From a virus, in the IMG/VR virus record IMGVR_UViG_3300020477_000106, positions 1 through 27,820 of that record: 27,820 nucleotides of DNA, one strand, 5' to 3'. Positions within the stretch are counted from its first letter, which is position 1. Each line of letters starts with the position of its first letter. This document shows, in pieces, positions 19,448 through 25,701 of this stretch. The notes beneath the pieces are model-generated. The model had not been told where the DNA came from and did no database searches. It saw nothing but the letters and a program-made list of their open reading frames with translations. The position numbers were made by a program, and so were the translations under genes.

Positions 19448-19950
19448 TGTAATATCTCCACTCTACCATCAGGCATTATACAAGCAGTTCCTGTATTCGT
19501 ATTTCTTATAGGTGAACCAATCCAATTTAAAGGAAAAGACGGTGTAATATCAATCGTACTTTCCCAAGTTCTACATTTTAATGGTCCTCTATAAAATGTC
19601 CTTGTTGTTTTAATAATTCCTGAATTTTTTGTATTTGGATTATACCAAGTAGTAATACTCGGATTATTTGGTGCCCCAATTAAATGATCCACAAAATATG
19701 ATTTATGAGTATTAAAATCTGAATTCCATATTTCATTTGCCCCATAAACAGCACCTGTCATAGCACAAGCCGCAACGGCTTCGGGACTATCAACTACCCC
19801 AGCACAAAGACCTCCTGCTTGAAAGGCACCTAATACTTCGCCACTATGAGATTTTATGCCGTTCTTACTAGCACAATTTGTGAGTAAAACGCCAGCGATT
19901 AAAATACTACTTAAGCACTTTATCAACGCTTTTGGTTCTGTCGCCAACAT
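19444..19950 (-). CDS. Lipoprotein with glycine-zipper and surface-antigen-like C-terminus
   Basis: Start at 19950 (GAGGAGAAAG SD), 168 residues: MLATEPKALIKCLSSILIAG with lipobox LTNC (Cys26). The middle VLGAFQAGGLCAGVVDSPEA VAACAMTGAVYGANE looks like the glycine-rich membrane-inserting segment of 17-kDa-type surface antigens; the end GPLKCRTWESTIDI ... GTACIMPDGRVEIL matches their C-terminal CR...TAC-x-x-DGxW pattern. These are abundant outer-membrane lipoproteins of alphaproteobacteria, so acquisition from a host is plausible. The longer in-frame reading upstream would overlap the neighbouring gene by 146 nt and has no SD. Confidence 0.68.
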   Translation of the reverse strand: MLATEPKALIKCLSSILIAGVLLTNCASKNGIKSHSGEVLGAFQAGGLCAGVVDSPEAVAACAMTGAVYGANEIWNSDFNTHKSYFVDHLIGAPNNPSITTWYNPNTKNSGIIKTTRTFYRGPLKCRTWESTIDITPSFPLNWIGSPIRNTNTGTACIMPDGRVEILQ

Positions 19951-20209
19951 CTTTCTCCTCTTTTTCGGCAATTCTTTCTTCATATGCCTGTTGTTCTTTA
20001 AAAGTTCTTCCGAATACTTTTTTGTAAAAATGGTCTCTTGGATTTTTATCACTCCAAGCAGTTATTAAATTATCCCAATTAATATCTAAATGACTATAAT
20101 GGTTAGGGTGTGCTTTAGCAGCATCCCTATGTCCTTCAAGGTATTTCACCTTTGCTTTATTTGATTTTAATTTCTGAAAATCCTCGTAGATTTGTTCCTT
20201 TGATTGCAT
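19907..20209 (-). CDS. Hypothetical, 100 aa, charged
   Basis: MQSKEQIYEDFQKLKSNKAK, VKYLEGHRDAAKAHPNHYSH, LDINWDNLITAWSDKNPRDH, then a Lys/Glu-rich end (ERIAEKEEKDVGDRTKSVDK). Soluble, rich in charged and His residues. Overlaps the next lipoprotein by 44 nt. The sigma-70-like promoter at 20248 and the repeated leader element lie just upstream, so it may head a transcript. No recognised family. Confidence 0.7.
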   Translation of the reverse strand: MQSKEQIYEDFQKLKSNKAKVKYLEGHRDAAKAHPNHYSHLDINWDNLITAWSDKNPRDHFYKKVFGRTFKEQQAYEERIAEKEEKDVGDRTKSVDKVLK

Positions 20210-20233
20210 AATATATTATTCTCTCACTTTCTT
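20207..20233. repeat. Leader element shared with 15698-15727
   Basis: Second copy of the minus-strand leader TAAGAAAGTGAGAG...ATATATTATG directly before an ATG (20209). Three bases are missing relative to the first copy, which destroys the late octamer. Confidence 0.6.
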
Positions 20234-20247
20234 ATTATATTGTATCC

Positions 20248-20276
20248 ATCCTATCATAAAAATTCAATATTGTCAA
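20248..20276 (-). promoter_or_regulatory. Sigma-70-like promoter (TTGACA-17-TAGGAT)
   Basis: Minus strand -35 TTGACA at 20271-20276, -10 TAGGAT (4 of 6) at 20248-20253, spacer 17, in the 128-nt gap between the genes at 20338 and 20209. Weaker -10 than the others but well placed. Confidence 0.6.
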
Positions 20277-20337
20277 GCCCCTATATATCTTATATAAACA
20301 CATTATAGACACATATTGAACACATAATAAACATACT

Positions 20338-20544
20338 TTAACTAGTGAAATCCATACCAGAATCTCTAATTTTCTTACAAATATCTGGTCCATCTACGGA
20401 TTTTATCACATAGAAATCTTCGGTATTGTCTATTACTTTCTTCATTATATTGTTATCCTTAAACCAAGTTTCTGCTCGGGCAGATACAGGTCTAATTAAA
20501 CTAGTGCCATCATTGGCACTAGTATAAACAAAATCGGCAGTCAT
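20338..20544 (-). CDS. Hypothetical, 68 aa
   Basis: ATG at 20544 overlaps the upstream stop (TAATG). Product starts MTADFVYTSANDGTSLIRPV, then SARAETWFKDNNIMKKVIDN and FYVIKSVDGPDICKKIRDSG. Soluble, no motif. The frame reads further upstream through the neighbour (TTG) but the coupled ATG is the natural start. It lies in the envelope cluster but has no signal. Confidence 0.62.
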   Translation of the reverse strand: MTADFVYTSANDGTSLIRPVSARAETWFKDNNIMKKVIDNTEDFYVIKSVDGPDICKKIRDSGMDFTS

Positions 20545-20759
20545 TATTTGACTAACCCTATTTTTTGAAACAGCTTTGTAATATCTGTTTTCATCATCGC
20601 CCAATTTTTCTTTTGGAATTCTTTTGTTTTTTCAATCTCCGAGTTAACAAAAGCACCAACAGCATTTATTTTATCAGCAATTACATTACCTTTAGGTTCT
20701 GCATAAGCAACACCTGAAAGAAACGCTGATAAAGCGATTATTGTCAATAGTTTTCTCAT
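20544..20759 (-). CDS. Small exported protein with signal peptide, 71 aa
   Basis: MRKLLTIIALSAFLSGVAYA is a textbook Sec signal cleaved after AYA (residue 20). The mature 51 residues (EPKGNVIADKINAVGAFVNS, EIEKTKEFQKKNWAMMKTDI, TKLFQKIGLVK) are helical and amphipathic, so the protein should act in the periplasm. SD GGGAGG-type (AGGGAGG) precedes the start. Translationally coupled to the 68-aa gene. Confidence 0.75.
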   Translation of the reverse strand: MRKLLTIIALSAFLSGVAYAEPKGNVIADKINAVGAFVNSEIEKTKEFQKKNWAMMKTDITKLFQKIGLVK

Positions 20760-20762
20760 AAA

Positions 20763-20924
20763 CTATTTTCCTCCCTTATCTTTTTTGTTGATTATATTGT
20801 CGCATATTTCATTAATTTTTTTCAAGTGAAATTGCATAGACTTTATAATTTGTTTCATATCTCCTACGGTAGCAATTGCATACCCTAGTAATAAAATTAT
20901 TACAATTAATAATAACATATCCAT
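20763..20924 (-). CDS. Small membrane protein, 53 aa
   Basis: ATG at 20924, TAG at 20765-20763, three nt before the next ATG. Product MDMLLLIVIILLLGYAIATV, GDMKQIIKSMQFHLKKINEI, CDNIINKKDKGGK: one N-terminal membrane helix (residues 3-20) and a basic amphipathic tail. Tight packing with both neighbours supports it as a gene. Confidence 0.65.
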   Translation of the reverse strand: MDMLLLIVIILLLGYAIATVGDMKQIIKSMQFHLKKINEICDNIINKKDKGGK

Positions 20925-20926
20925 AA

Positions 20927-21088
20927 TTAATTTACCATCCTTTTAGGGAGTTTTTTCATAAGTTCCATCAACTTATTTTTAAACAATGCTTTAAACTCCC
21001 AATTTGTAGCATTATTCATAGCTTTCTCTAAATTAGATACTCGTCTCCAAAATAATTGTTCTGGATTTAAAAATATTGTTTTAGGCAT
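20927..21088 (-). CDS. Small basic protein, 53 aa
   Basis: ATG at 21088 overlaps the preceding stop by 8 nt; TAA two nt before the next ATG. Product MPKTIFLNPEQLFWRRVSNL, EKAMNNATNWEFKALFKNKL, MELMKKLPKRMVN. Helical, basic at both ends. Likely real by its operon position; function unknown. Confidence 0.62.
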   Translation of the reverse strand: MPKTIFLNPEQLFWRRVSNLEKAMNNATNWEFKALFKNKLMELMKKLPKRMVN

Positions 21089-21455
21089 CCTTAATCGTCT
21101 TCCTTAAAAATGGTAATTTGGATGCTAATACTTTATTTTCTTTTTTCCATTCTTTAACAGATTTACCAAATCTTCCAGCATATTTTTCATAGTCTGGATT
21201 ATTAACATCTTCATTATTTCCATCTTCAACTAATTTATATTTACCTAAAGGGTTTAATGCCTCTTCCATTAATTCATCTTCGTGGCGTTTCATATACTTC
21301 GCTTCTTCCTTTGATAAATGTTCCTCAAATTCTTTAATTAATTTTTCATATTTGTCAATTGCTAAATCAATTAATTTTAATCGTCTAGCAGGTAAATCGT
21401 TTAAATCTTTTTTAATGTTTTTTAGTTCTTCTATAAATTTAAAATATTCTATCAT
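21081..21455 (-). CDS. Hypothetical coiled-coil protein, 124 aa
   Basis: Start at 21455 (TAATG with the upstream stop, SD GGAAGG), product MIEYFKFIEELKNIKKDLND, LPARRLKLIDLAIDKYEKLI, KEFEEHLSKEEAKYMKRHED. A charged helical first half and DVNNPDYEKYAGRFGKSVKE WKKENKVLASKLPF at the end. No catalytic motif; possibly structural or regulatory. Confidence 0.68.
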   Translation of the reverse strand: MIEYFKFIEELKNIKKDLNDLPARRLKLIDLAIDKYEKLIKEFEEHLSKEEAKYMKRHEDELMEEALNPLGKYKLVEDGNNEDVNNPDYEKYAGRFGKSVKEWKKENKVLASKLPFLRKTIKDA

Positions 21456-21580
21456 TATATTACCTTCCATAATATTATTAATTGTAAAACCAATACTGCA
21501 AATGGAACAACCGTTCTAATTAATTCCATTGTATGGTTATATTCATCTAATTTTCTTTCAAATTTGTTTCTTTTTTTCAT
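21455..21580 (-). CDS. Small membrane protein, 41 aa
   Basis: ATG at 21580 overlaps the 2H phosphoesterase stop (TAATG) and its TAA overlaps the next start (TAATG). Product MKKRNKFERKLDEYNHTMEL, IRTVVPFAVLVLQLIILWKV, I. A basic N-terminus followed by one C-terminal membrane helix gives a tail-anchored type-II peptide. Double coupling supports expression. Confidence 0.65.
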   Translation of the reverse strand: MKKRNKFERKLDEYNHTMELIRTVVPFAVLVLQLIILWKVI

Positions 21581-22014
21581 TATATTTTCTCCTTAAATGG
21601 AATCCATTTCACTCTTCCTTCTAACATACCCAATCTTTCTTCTTTGAAAGCAGGTCTTTTAAACATACTATTTGCGTCACCAGATTTAAAACCTTTTCTA
21701 TGTGATATTGTAATATGGGCTGGTCCTTTATCAACTCTTTTTAATTTTATATTTGGAGTTAAATACATATTACTAACCCAATATGCCTGTATATTCTCAT
21801 TTGCTCTCATTTCATTAATATATACTTCAACTTTTTTACCACACAATTTATTCAACTTTTTAAAAGTTTTATTATTTGGTTTATATGCAAGTGTAATATG
21901 GTCTCCAACTACAACATCATATTGAGCATTTCGCTTTGCAACATTGCAAGATTCTTTATCCAATGCAACGGCAAAATATCCATTATTCATTTTAGTTTCT
22001 ATAGCCACTTCCAT
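21580..22014 (-). CDS. 2H phosphoesterase-like protein
   Basis: From the ATG at 22014 (144 residues): MEVAIETKMNNGYFAVALDK opens with a strand as in the LigT/2H superfamily, and two H-x-T motifs are spaced about 60 residues apart, VVGDHITLAYKP (His39, Thr41) and GPAHITISHRKG (His100, Thr102). The superfamily includes tRNA 2'-5' ligase-like enzymes, the viral 2',5'-phosphodiesterases that destroy 2-5A, and T4 Acb1 (gene 57B), which degrades CBASS cyclic nucleotides. This protein could therefore process RNA ends or act against cyclic-nucleotide defence; the sequence does not decide. Upstream ATG at 22026 is an alternative. It overlaps the 98-aa gene by 23 nt and couples to the tail-anchored peptide. 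Confidence 0.75.
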   Translation of the reverse strand: MEVAIETKMNNGYFAVALDKESCNVAKRNAQYDVVVGDHITLAYKPNNKTFKKLNKLCGKKVEVYINEMRANENIQAYWVSNMYLTPNIKLKRVDKGPAHITISHRKGFKSGDANSMFKRPAFKEERLGMLEGRVKWIPFKEKI

Positions 22015-22288
22015 ATAATCTTTCATAGATAGCAAAACTATCTGCAAATTCCTTATTCACATAAGCGCCAGGTCTACGATAATTTGGTTTTGATTTACCT
22101 CTATATCTGAATCTTAAAGGACTTACCTTTTTAGAATATTGATATAAAAGTTTTAACCACGCCATCGGTATACCTTTTGCCAATGATAATTCACAATTGG
22201 GTGATTTGTATAACCTAATAAGGTCATCACCCATTGTTTTTAATTTTTTGTAAGTTCCACTTACCATTACTTTGTCAGCGTATAACAT
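21992..22288 (-). CDS. Hypothetical basic protein, 98 aa
   Basis: MLYADKVMVSGTYKKLKTMG, DDLIRLYKSPNCELSLAKGI, PMAWLKLLYQYSKKVSPLRF, then RYRGKSKPNYRRPGAYVNKE and FADSFAIYERLYGSG. Rich in Tyr, Lys and Arg; no known domain. Coupled to the 78-aa gene upstream by TAATG. A nucleic-acid role is possible from composition only. Confidence 0.68.
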   Translation of the reverse strand: MLYADKVMVSGTYKKLKTMGDDLIRLYKSPNCELSLAKGIPMAWLKLLYQYSKKVSPLRFRYRGKSKPNYRRPGAYVNKEFADSFAIYERLYGSGYRN

Positions 22289-22524
22289 TATTTTCCCATT
22301 GACATTTCGTTAGCAAGTTCAAGCATATTATCAACTTCTGCTTCTTCTTTAGTTCCATAAAGTTCTTTTTCTTCAAACTTTATTAATTGTTCTAGCATAT
22401 CTGTAGCATTTAAAAAATTACTATCTGATATGTTTTCTTTGATACTTGTTAAAATATCTACTTTATTTGTAAAGCCATTGATGTTTAATCCTTTGACTAC
22501 TACATTTCCGTTTTTATTTGACAT
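22288..22524 (-). CDS. Hypothetical, 78 aa
   Basis: ATG at 22524 with strong SD AGGAGG at 8-13 nt (MSNKNGNVVVKGLNINGFTN). The product continues KVDILTSIKENISDSNFLNA, TDMLEQLIKFEEKELYGTKE, EAEVDNMLELANEMSMGK; soluble, acidic, predicted helical. Not recognised. Member of the operon headed by the promoter at 23772. Confidence 0.65.
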   Translation of the reverse strand: MSNKNGNVVVKGLNINGFTNKVDILTSIKENISDSNFLNATDMLEQLIKFEEKELYGTKEEAEVDNMLELANEMSMGK

Positions 22525-22535
22525 TGTGTGTCCTC

Positions 22536-22796
22536 CTATTGCCATAAATTAGCCGTTAATATTAATATTAGCATTGTAGGTACTACAATAGATAATGGCC
22601 AGAAATCTAATAATTCTTTCCACAATACTACTTTGTCTTTGTTTTGTTTTTTTATATCTTTCTTAATTTCCATAATTAAATTGTATAAAGGTTCTCCTTT
22701 TTGAAAGTTAGGAAAATCTAAATCACTCAACATCTTCACTTGATTGTATGCTGATTGTATAGTTTTCTTTTTTAGTTCAACATTAATTGTTTTCAT
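22536..22796 (-). CDS. Tail-anchored membrane protein, 86 aa
   Basis: MKTINVELKKKTIQSAYNQV and a helical soluble part lead to a C-terminal membrane helix WPLSIVVPTMLILILTANLW (residues ~66-85) that ends the protein, so it is tail-anchored with its N-terminus in the cytoplasm. The ATG at 22796 is two nt after the preceding stop. Function unknown. Confidence 0.7.
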   Translation of the reverse strand: MKTINVELKKKTIQSAYNQVKMLSDLDFPNFQKGEPLYNLIMEIKKDIKKQNKDKVVLWKELLDFWPLSIVVPTMLILILTANLWQ

Positions 22797-22798
22797 AA

Positions 22799-23287
22799 TT
22801 ATCTACTATTAACTATTTTTTCTAAATCATCTAAAGGACTATCTGTTAATTTAATTTCCTCTTGTTCTTTTTTTAGTGATTGTCCAACAGCGATAGCATT
22901 GTCAACTGCGGATACAACTTTACCTTCATCATTAATCACATCATCTTCCGATGCCCAAGTGTCTATTTCAACATCTCCGTTTTCTTTGGCATTTTCTAAG
23001 CCATCATAATCATCATAAACAACTTTTCCTAGATACTTGGTTGTATCTGAATCAGTATAGTTAGCATCCACATAGTAAGTTTCAACTCCATCTTTTTCAT
23101 CAGCAAGTTCTTTATTGATTTTGTCGTGGTTAATTCCACCGTTATCTGAAAACAGGTTATCTGCTTCGTCCTTATTCTTTGCCAAAACATCTTGTTCAAT
23201 GCAAAGTGTGTAATAAGTTTTTTTTCTGTATAAGTTTTTGCCTAAATCTTCTTTATTCACAAAAACTTCTGTATCAACTTTACTCAT
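22799..23287 (-). CDS. Acidic protein, possible nucleic-acid mimic
   Basis: A 162-residue protein with about 40 Asp/Glu against about 20 Lys/Arg. It begins MSKVDTEVFVNKEDLGKNLY and carries repeated acidic patches (DGVETYYVDANYTDSDTT, VVYDDYDGLENAKENGDVEI, WASEDDVINDEG). SD AGGAGG precedes the ATG at 23287. A strongly acidic soluble protein in a promoter-proximal early-type operon is the profile of anti-restriction or DNA-mimic proteins, but that is inference from composition; no family is recognised. The C-terminal helix DSPLDDLEKIVNSR might be a binding tail. Confidence 0.7.
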   Translation of the reverse strand: MSKVDTEVFVNKEDLGKNLYRKKTYYTLCIEQDVLAKNKDEADNLFSDNGGINHDKINKELADEKDGVETYYVDANYTDSDTTKYLGKVVYDDYDGLENAKENGDVEIDTWASEDDVINDEGKVVSAVDNAIAVGQSLKKEQEEIKLTDSPLDDLEKIVNSR

Positions 23288-23305
23288 AATATATTCCTCC
23301 TTGTT

Positions 23306-23746
23306 TTAATAAAATGTATAATTTTTAGTTAATTCTGGTTTATAATCTTTTTTGAAGAATTGTCTACCACTTACGGTTTGTCCATAATCATTATATAAAC
23401 ACATATAGTCATCTTCTTTTGAATCTAAATCGTATTCATCTCCAAAAGTATAATAATAATCATCTCCAAAAACTATTTTTAATTCTGTTTTACCTGTAAA
23501 ATTAGCAGCACCTTTATAATGCTTATCTAAATAAGTTTTGATTTTAGGAAATAAAGACTCTAATTTTACCTTCTTGTTAGCGTCAATATCCATATTTCTA
23601 TAGATAGTATGCCAAGACATAAAATAAGGATCGTACTTTTCCTCGTCATCATAGTGTTCGGCACCATAAACTAGGTGCATTGTATTTTTAGATTGTTCTT
23701 TTAAATCTTTTAATTCTGAAATTGTCATTTTGTCTGTAATTCTCAT
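23306..23746 (-). CDS. Hypothetical early-operon protein, 146 aa
   Basis: Start at the ATG at 23746 (MRITDKMTISELKDLKEQSK), the first on the transcript predicted from the promoter at 23772. Contains MHLVYGAEHYDDEEKYDPYF, KVKLESLFPKIKTYLDKHYK and VFGDDYYYTFGDEYDLDSKE, rich in Tyr and Asp. Slightly acidic; no known domain. An upstream TTG would start inside the promoter and is rejected. As the first gene of its operon it is a candidate early host-takeover protein. Confidence 0.68.
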   Translation of the reverse strand: MRITDKMTISELKDLKEQSKNTMHLVYGAEHYDDEEKYDPYFMSWHTIYRNMDIDANKKVKLESLFPKIKTYLDKHYKGAANFTGKTELKIVFGDDYYYTFGDEYDLDSKEDDYMCLYNDYGQTVSGRQFFKKDYKPELTKNYTFY

Positions 23747-23771
23747 AGTGTATTTCTCAATATCTACTGCT

Positions 23772-23800
23772 ACGCTATCATCATTTATCAACAAAGTCAA
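23772..23800 (-). promoter_or_regulatory. Sigma-70-like promoter (TTGACT-17-TAGCGT)
   Basis: Minus strand -35 TTGACT at 23795-23800 and -10 TAGCGT at 23772-23777 (TA and final T match), spacer 17, about 26 nt before the ATG at 23746. Shares the CTTGAC context of the stronger promoters. Confidence 0.55.
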
Positions 23801-23840
23801 GCACAAAAAAGCGTTGATTTTACTGGGTTTTTTGGACTAG

Positions 23841-23858
23841 TGTTCTCGTTTTGTTCTC
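23841..23858. repeat. TGTTCTC tandem motif (11-nt spacing), copy B
   Basis: TGTTCTC at 23841-23847 and 23852-23858, matching the arrangement at 15811/15822. It lies 40-60 bp upstream of the -35 element at 23795. Confidence 0.5.
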
Positions 23859-23876
23859 TTTTTTAAGTGTTTTTTG

Positions 23877-23925
23877 CCGTAAAAATCGCATAGAATCTAC
23901 GGTATTTACATAATCGTCTGCGATT
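23877..23925. ncRNA. Candidate RNA pseudoknot
   Basis: CCGTA (23877-23881) can pair with TACGG (23898-23902), while AATCGCA (23884-23890) can pair with TGCGATT (23919-23925). The order a-b-a'-b' is that of an H-type pseudoknot, on either strand. Since both neighbouring genes read leftward, a minus-strand RNA is more likely. Evidence is only the base pairing. Confidence 0.35.
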
Positions 23926-24005
23926 CGTCTGATTTAAACGCCCATAGCCGCCGCCTGGGTGTGTTTAAAGACTATCTGCGTCTGATTGTATAGGGGGGAA
24001 ATTGA

Positions 24006-24722
24006 CTAATACCAGACTTTTTCAATCCACTTAAATTCTGGTTGGTTCTGTAATTTCTTAGCATCCGATGGATTTGGGAATCCGTGAAAAACACAAAATA
24101 TAGGTCCTTCTTTTCTAGGATATAAATTAGGTCTATACTTTTGAAACTTTACTATCTTACCTCGTTCAGGCCATTTAAATGAATAAGTCCATTCATCTGG
24201 CATAAACTTGGTTTTAGAATCGTTGTATTTTAAATCTGTTATGATATTTTGGTCTCCGTGAGCGTGTATCCAAGTAGGTCGATTTAACATATATTCAGTC
24301 CATATACTAGTCTGATTTTCAGGATAAAATAACATCACACTTGAATTAATGAGAATTTCTGGTTGTCCGAAATCTCTAACACACCCAAATTCATTTGGTT
24401 TAATATATGTAAAAATTTCATCAATATTTTTTTGTATTAATATATCTAAATCTAATGATAATGTTAATCCCTTAATCCCTAGTTCTGGATGAAAATAGTA
24501 TAACTTTGCCCACCAAGCTCGTAGGGCAAGTTCTCCTTTAGGTGCTGTAGGCCTTCTCAATATGTTTATCTTATCTTTATAATCAGTCCCATAAGACTCT
24601 CTATCTGATAAACAATAAAATTTAAAAGGTAGTTTTGTATTTCGCTCAACCATATTATAGAGTATTTTAACATACTCATCTCCATACTTACTTCCTAAAT
24701 GAGTACAAATAATATTATTCAT
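24006..24722 (-). CDS. GT-A-fold glycosyltransferase (GT8-like)
   Basis: A 238-residue protein: MNNIICTHLGSKYGDEYVKI, FKFYCLSDRESYG, then WWAKLYYFHPELGIKGLTLS LDLDILIQKNIDEIF, where LDLD is the DxD metal/nucleotide-sugar motif in its usual setting, followed by INSSVMLFYPEN, HGDQNIITDL and FCVFHGFPNP near the end (a C-terminal HGxPxP motif typical of retaining GT8-like enzymes). It should transfer a sugar from a nucleotide donor. In this cluster the target could be the host surface, phage tail fibres or DNA; surface glycan is the likeliest given the neighbours. The start overlaps the capsule-like gene's end by 8 nt. Confidence 0.8.
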   Translation of the reverse strand: MNNIICTHLGSKYGDEYVKILYNMVERNTKLPFKFYCLSDRESYGTDYKDKINILRRPTAPKGELALRAWWAKLYYFHPELGIKGLTLSLDLDILIQKNIDEIFTYIKPNEFGCVRDFGQPEILINSSVMLFYPENQTSIWTEYMLNRPTWIHAHGDQNIITDLKYNDSKTKFMPDEWTYSFKWPERGKIVKFQKYRPNLYPRKEGPIFCVFHGFPNPSDAKKLQNQPEFKWIEKVWY

Positions 24723-25527
24723 ATTGATACATCAAAGTTCTATATGCTGTACCATCTTCAATTTCTGATAATGTAAATTGATGTTCAGCAATAAATTTTA
24801 ACCATTCTTCAATAGTCTTTCTTCCAGGTTTCATAGGTTTCTCTATAAACTTTGGATCTCTACTTGATACTGGCCACGCTACATTACCACCATCTGCTAT
24901 CACAGGCACATAATTTAATATTGCGTCAATAGACGCTAAACTCATATTTGTAACCAAGCAATGACAATCTTTTAAGTCATCTTTTATATCAGTATTCCAC
25001 CATTGATTATCTGGTCTTGGTTTATTTCTTACTCTTATTTCTCTATCTGTATATTTTATTAATTCTTCTTTTACAGCTTCAACCCATTCTTCCTGGGTCA
25101 TCTTATTAACTCTCATTGTCACCGTAGGTGATGATGGACATATCAATATATGTTGTCCTGGACTCCATCCTTTAAATCTAACATCTAATTTATTATCTTC
25201 TAATTTTCTTAATCTATCACCAATTTTTCTACCTGCTGTAAATCGTCTTGTATGTAAATCACCTTTAACTATTCTAAAATAAGTTCTATCTTTATTGTGG
25301 ATTTTAGGCTCAGGATATCTAGTGATAGGTTCAGTTAAATAACCAACATCTACATACCACCATTCTTCTTTATTCTCAATACACTTTTCAATCTCTTGCT
25401 GATTCTTTCCAGCTAGTCCCCAAAAAAAGTGTATCTTTCTATCTTCATCTGTCCAACCTTTTTCTATAGCAGGCCAAATTTGATGTGAGAGGCACCTATC
25501 CCAGTTAATCTTATGTGTTATTAACAT
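24715..25527 (-). CDS. Capsule-synthesis-like protein (KpsS/LipB type), paralogue 1
   Basis: A 270-residue protein. The second half carries ILICPSSPTVTMRVNKMTQE, KYTDREIRVRNKPR, then DDLKDCHCLVTNMSLASIDA ILNYVPVIADG, a Rossmann strand-turn-helix with the S-x-A-x-x-D-A motif found in capsule polysaccharide export/Kdo-transferase proteins, and a C-terminal FTLSEIEDGTAYRTL. The same blocks occur in the same order in the gene at 26287. Likely a transferase acting on a surface polysaccharide; substrate unknown. Confidence 0.65.
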   Translation of the reverse strand: MLITHKINWDRCLSHQIWPAIEKGWTDEDRKIHFFWGLAGKNQQEIEKCIENKEEWWYVDVGYLTEPITRYPEPKIHNKDRTYFRIVKGDLHTRRFTAGRKIGDRLRKLEDNKLDVRFKGWSPGQHILICPSSPTVTMRVNKMTQEEWVEAVKEELIKYTDREIRVRNKPRPDNQWWNTDIKDDLKDCHCLVTNMSLASIDAILNYVPVIADGGNVAWPVSSRDPKFIEKPMKPGRKTIEEWLKFIAEHQFTLSEIEDGTAYRTLMYQYE

Positions 25528-25530
25528 ATA

Positions 25531-25671
25531 TTATTTGTCTTTATTTTTTCTCTTATGTCTACCAAAGTAATGCTCTGATGGTTCGTAATCCCAACGGTGT
25601 CCGTGATGTCCTCTTACATCAGCGTACCACATTCTTAGCTTGACAATCATCTTTCTCAAAAATAAGCTCAT
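25531..25671 (-). CDS. Small basic His-rich protein, 46 aa
   Basis: ATG at 25671, stop at 25531, four nt before the next gene. Product MSLFLRKMIVKLRMWYADVR, GHHGHRWDYEPSEHYFGRHK, RKNKDK. Very basic, with a HHGHRW His cluster and a Lys/Arg tail. Its ATG overlaps the TGA of the frame at 25668 (ATGA). No SD is visible, so translation would depend on coupling. Resembles small accessory proteins of phage glycan clusters only in size. Confidence 0.6.
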   Translation of the reverse strand: MSLFLRKMIVKLRMWYADVRGHHGHRWDYEPSEHYFGRHKRKNKDK

Positions 25672-25701
25672 AGTGCTTTTCGTCTTTCCTTTCTTTCTTT
25701 A

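Larger units (their letters stand above)
23807..24005. other. Structured intergenic region
   Basis: With the promoter stretch this is the longest gene-free part of the window. It holds TGTTCTC twice (23841, 23852; 11 nt apart), an interleaved pair of helices at 23877-23925 that could form a pseudoknot, a GC-rich hairpin with TTTAAAC/GTTTAAA arms at 23933-23969, and the direct repeat CGTCTGATT at 23926 and 23979. Its local GC content is above the neighbours. I see no open frame worth calling. Confidence 0.6.
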
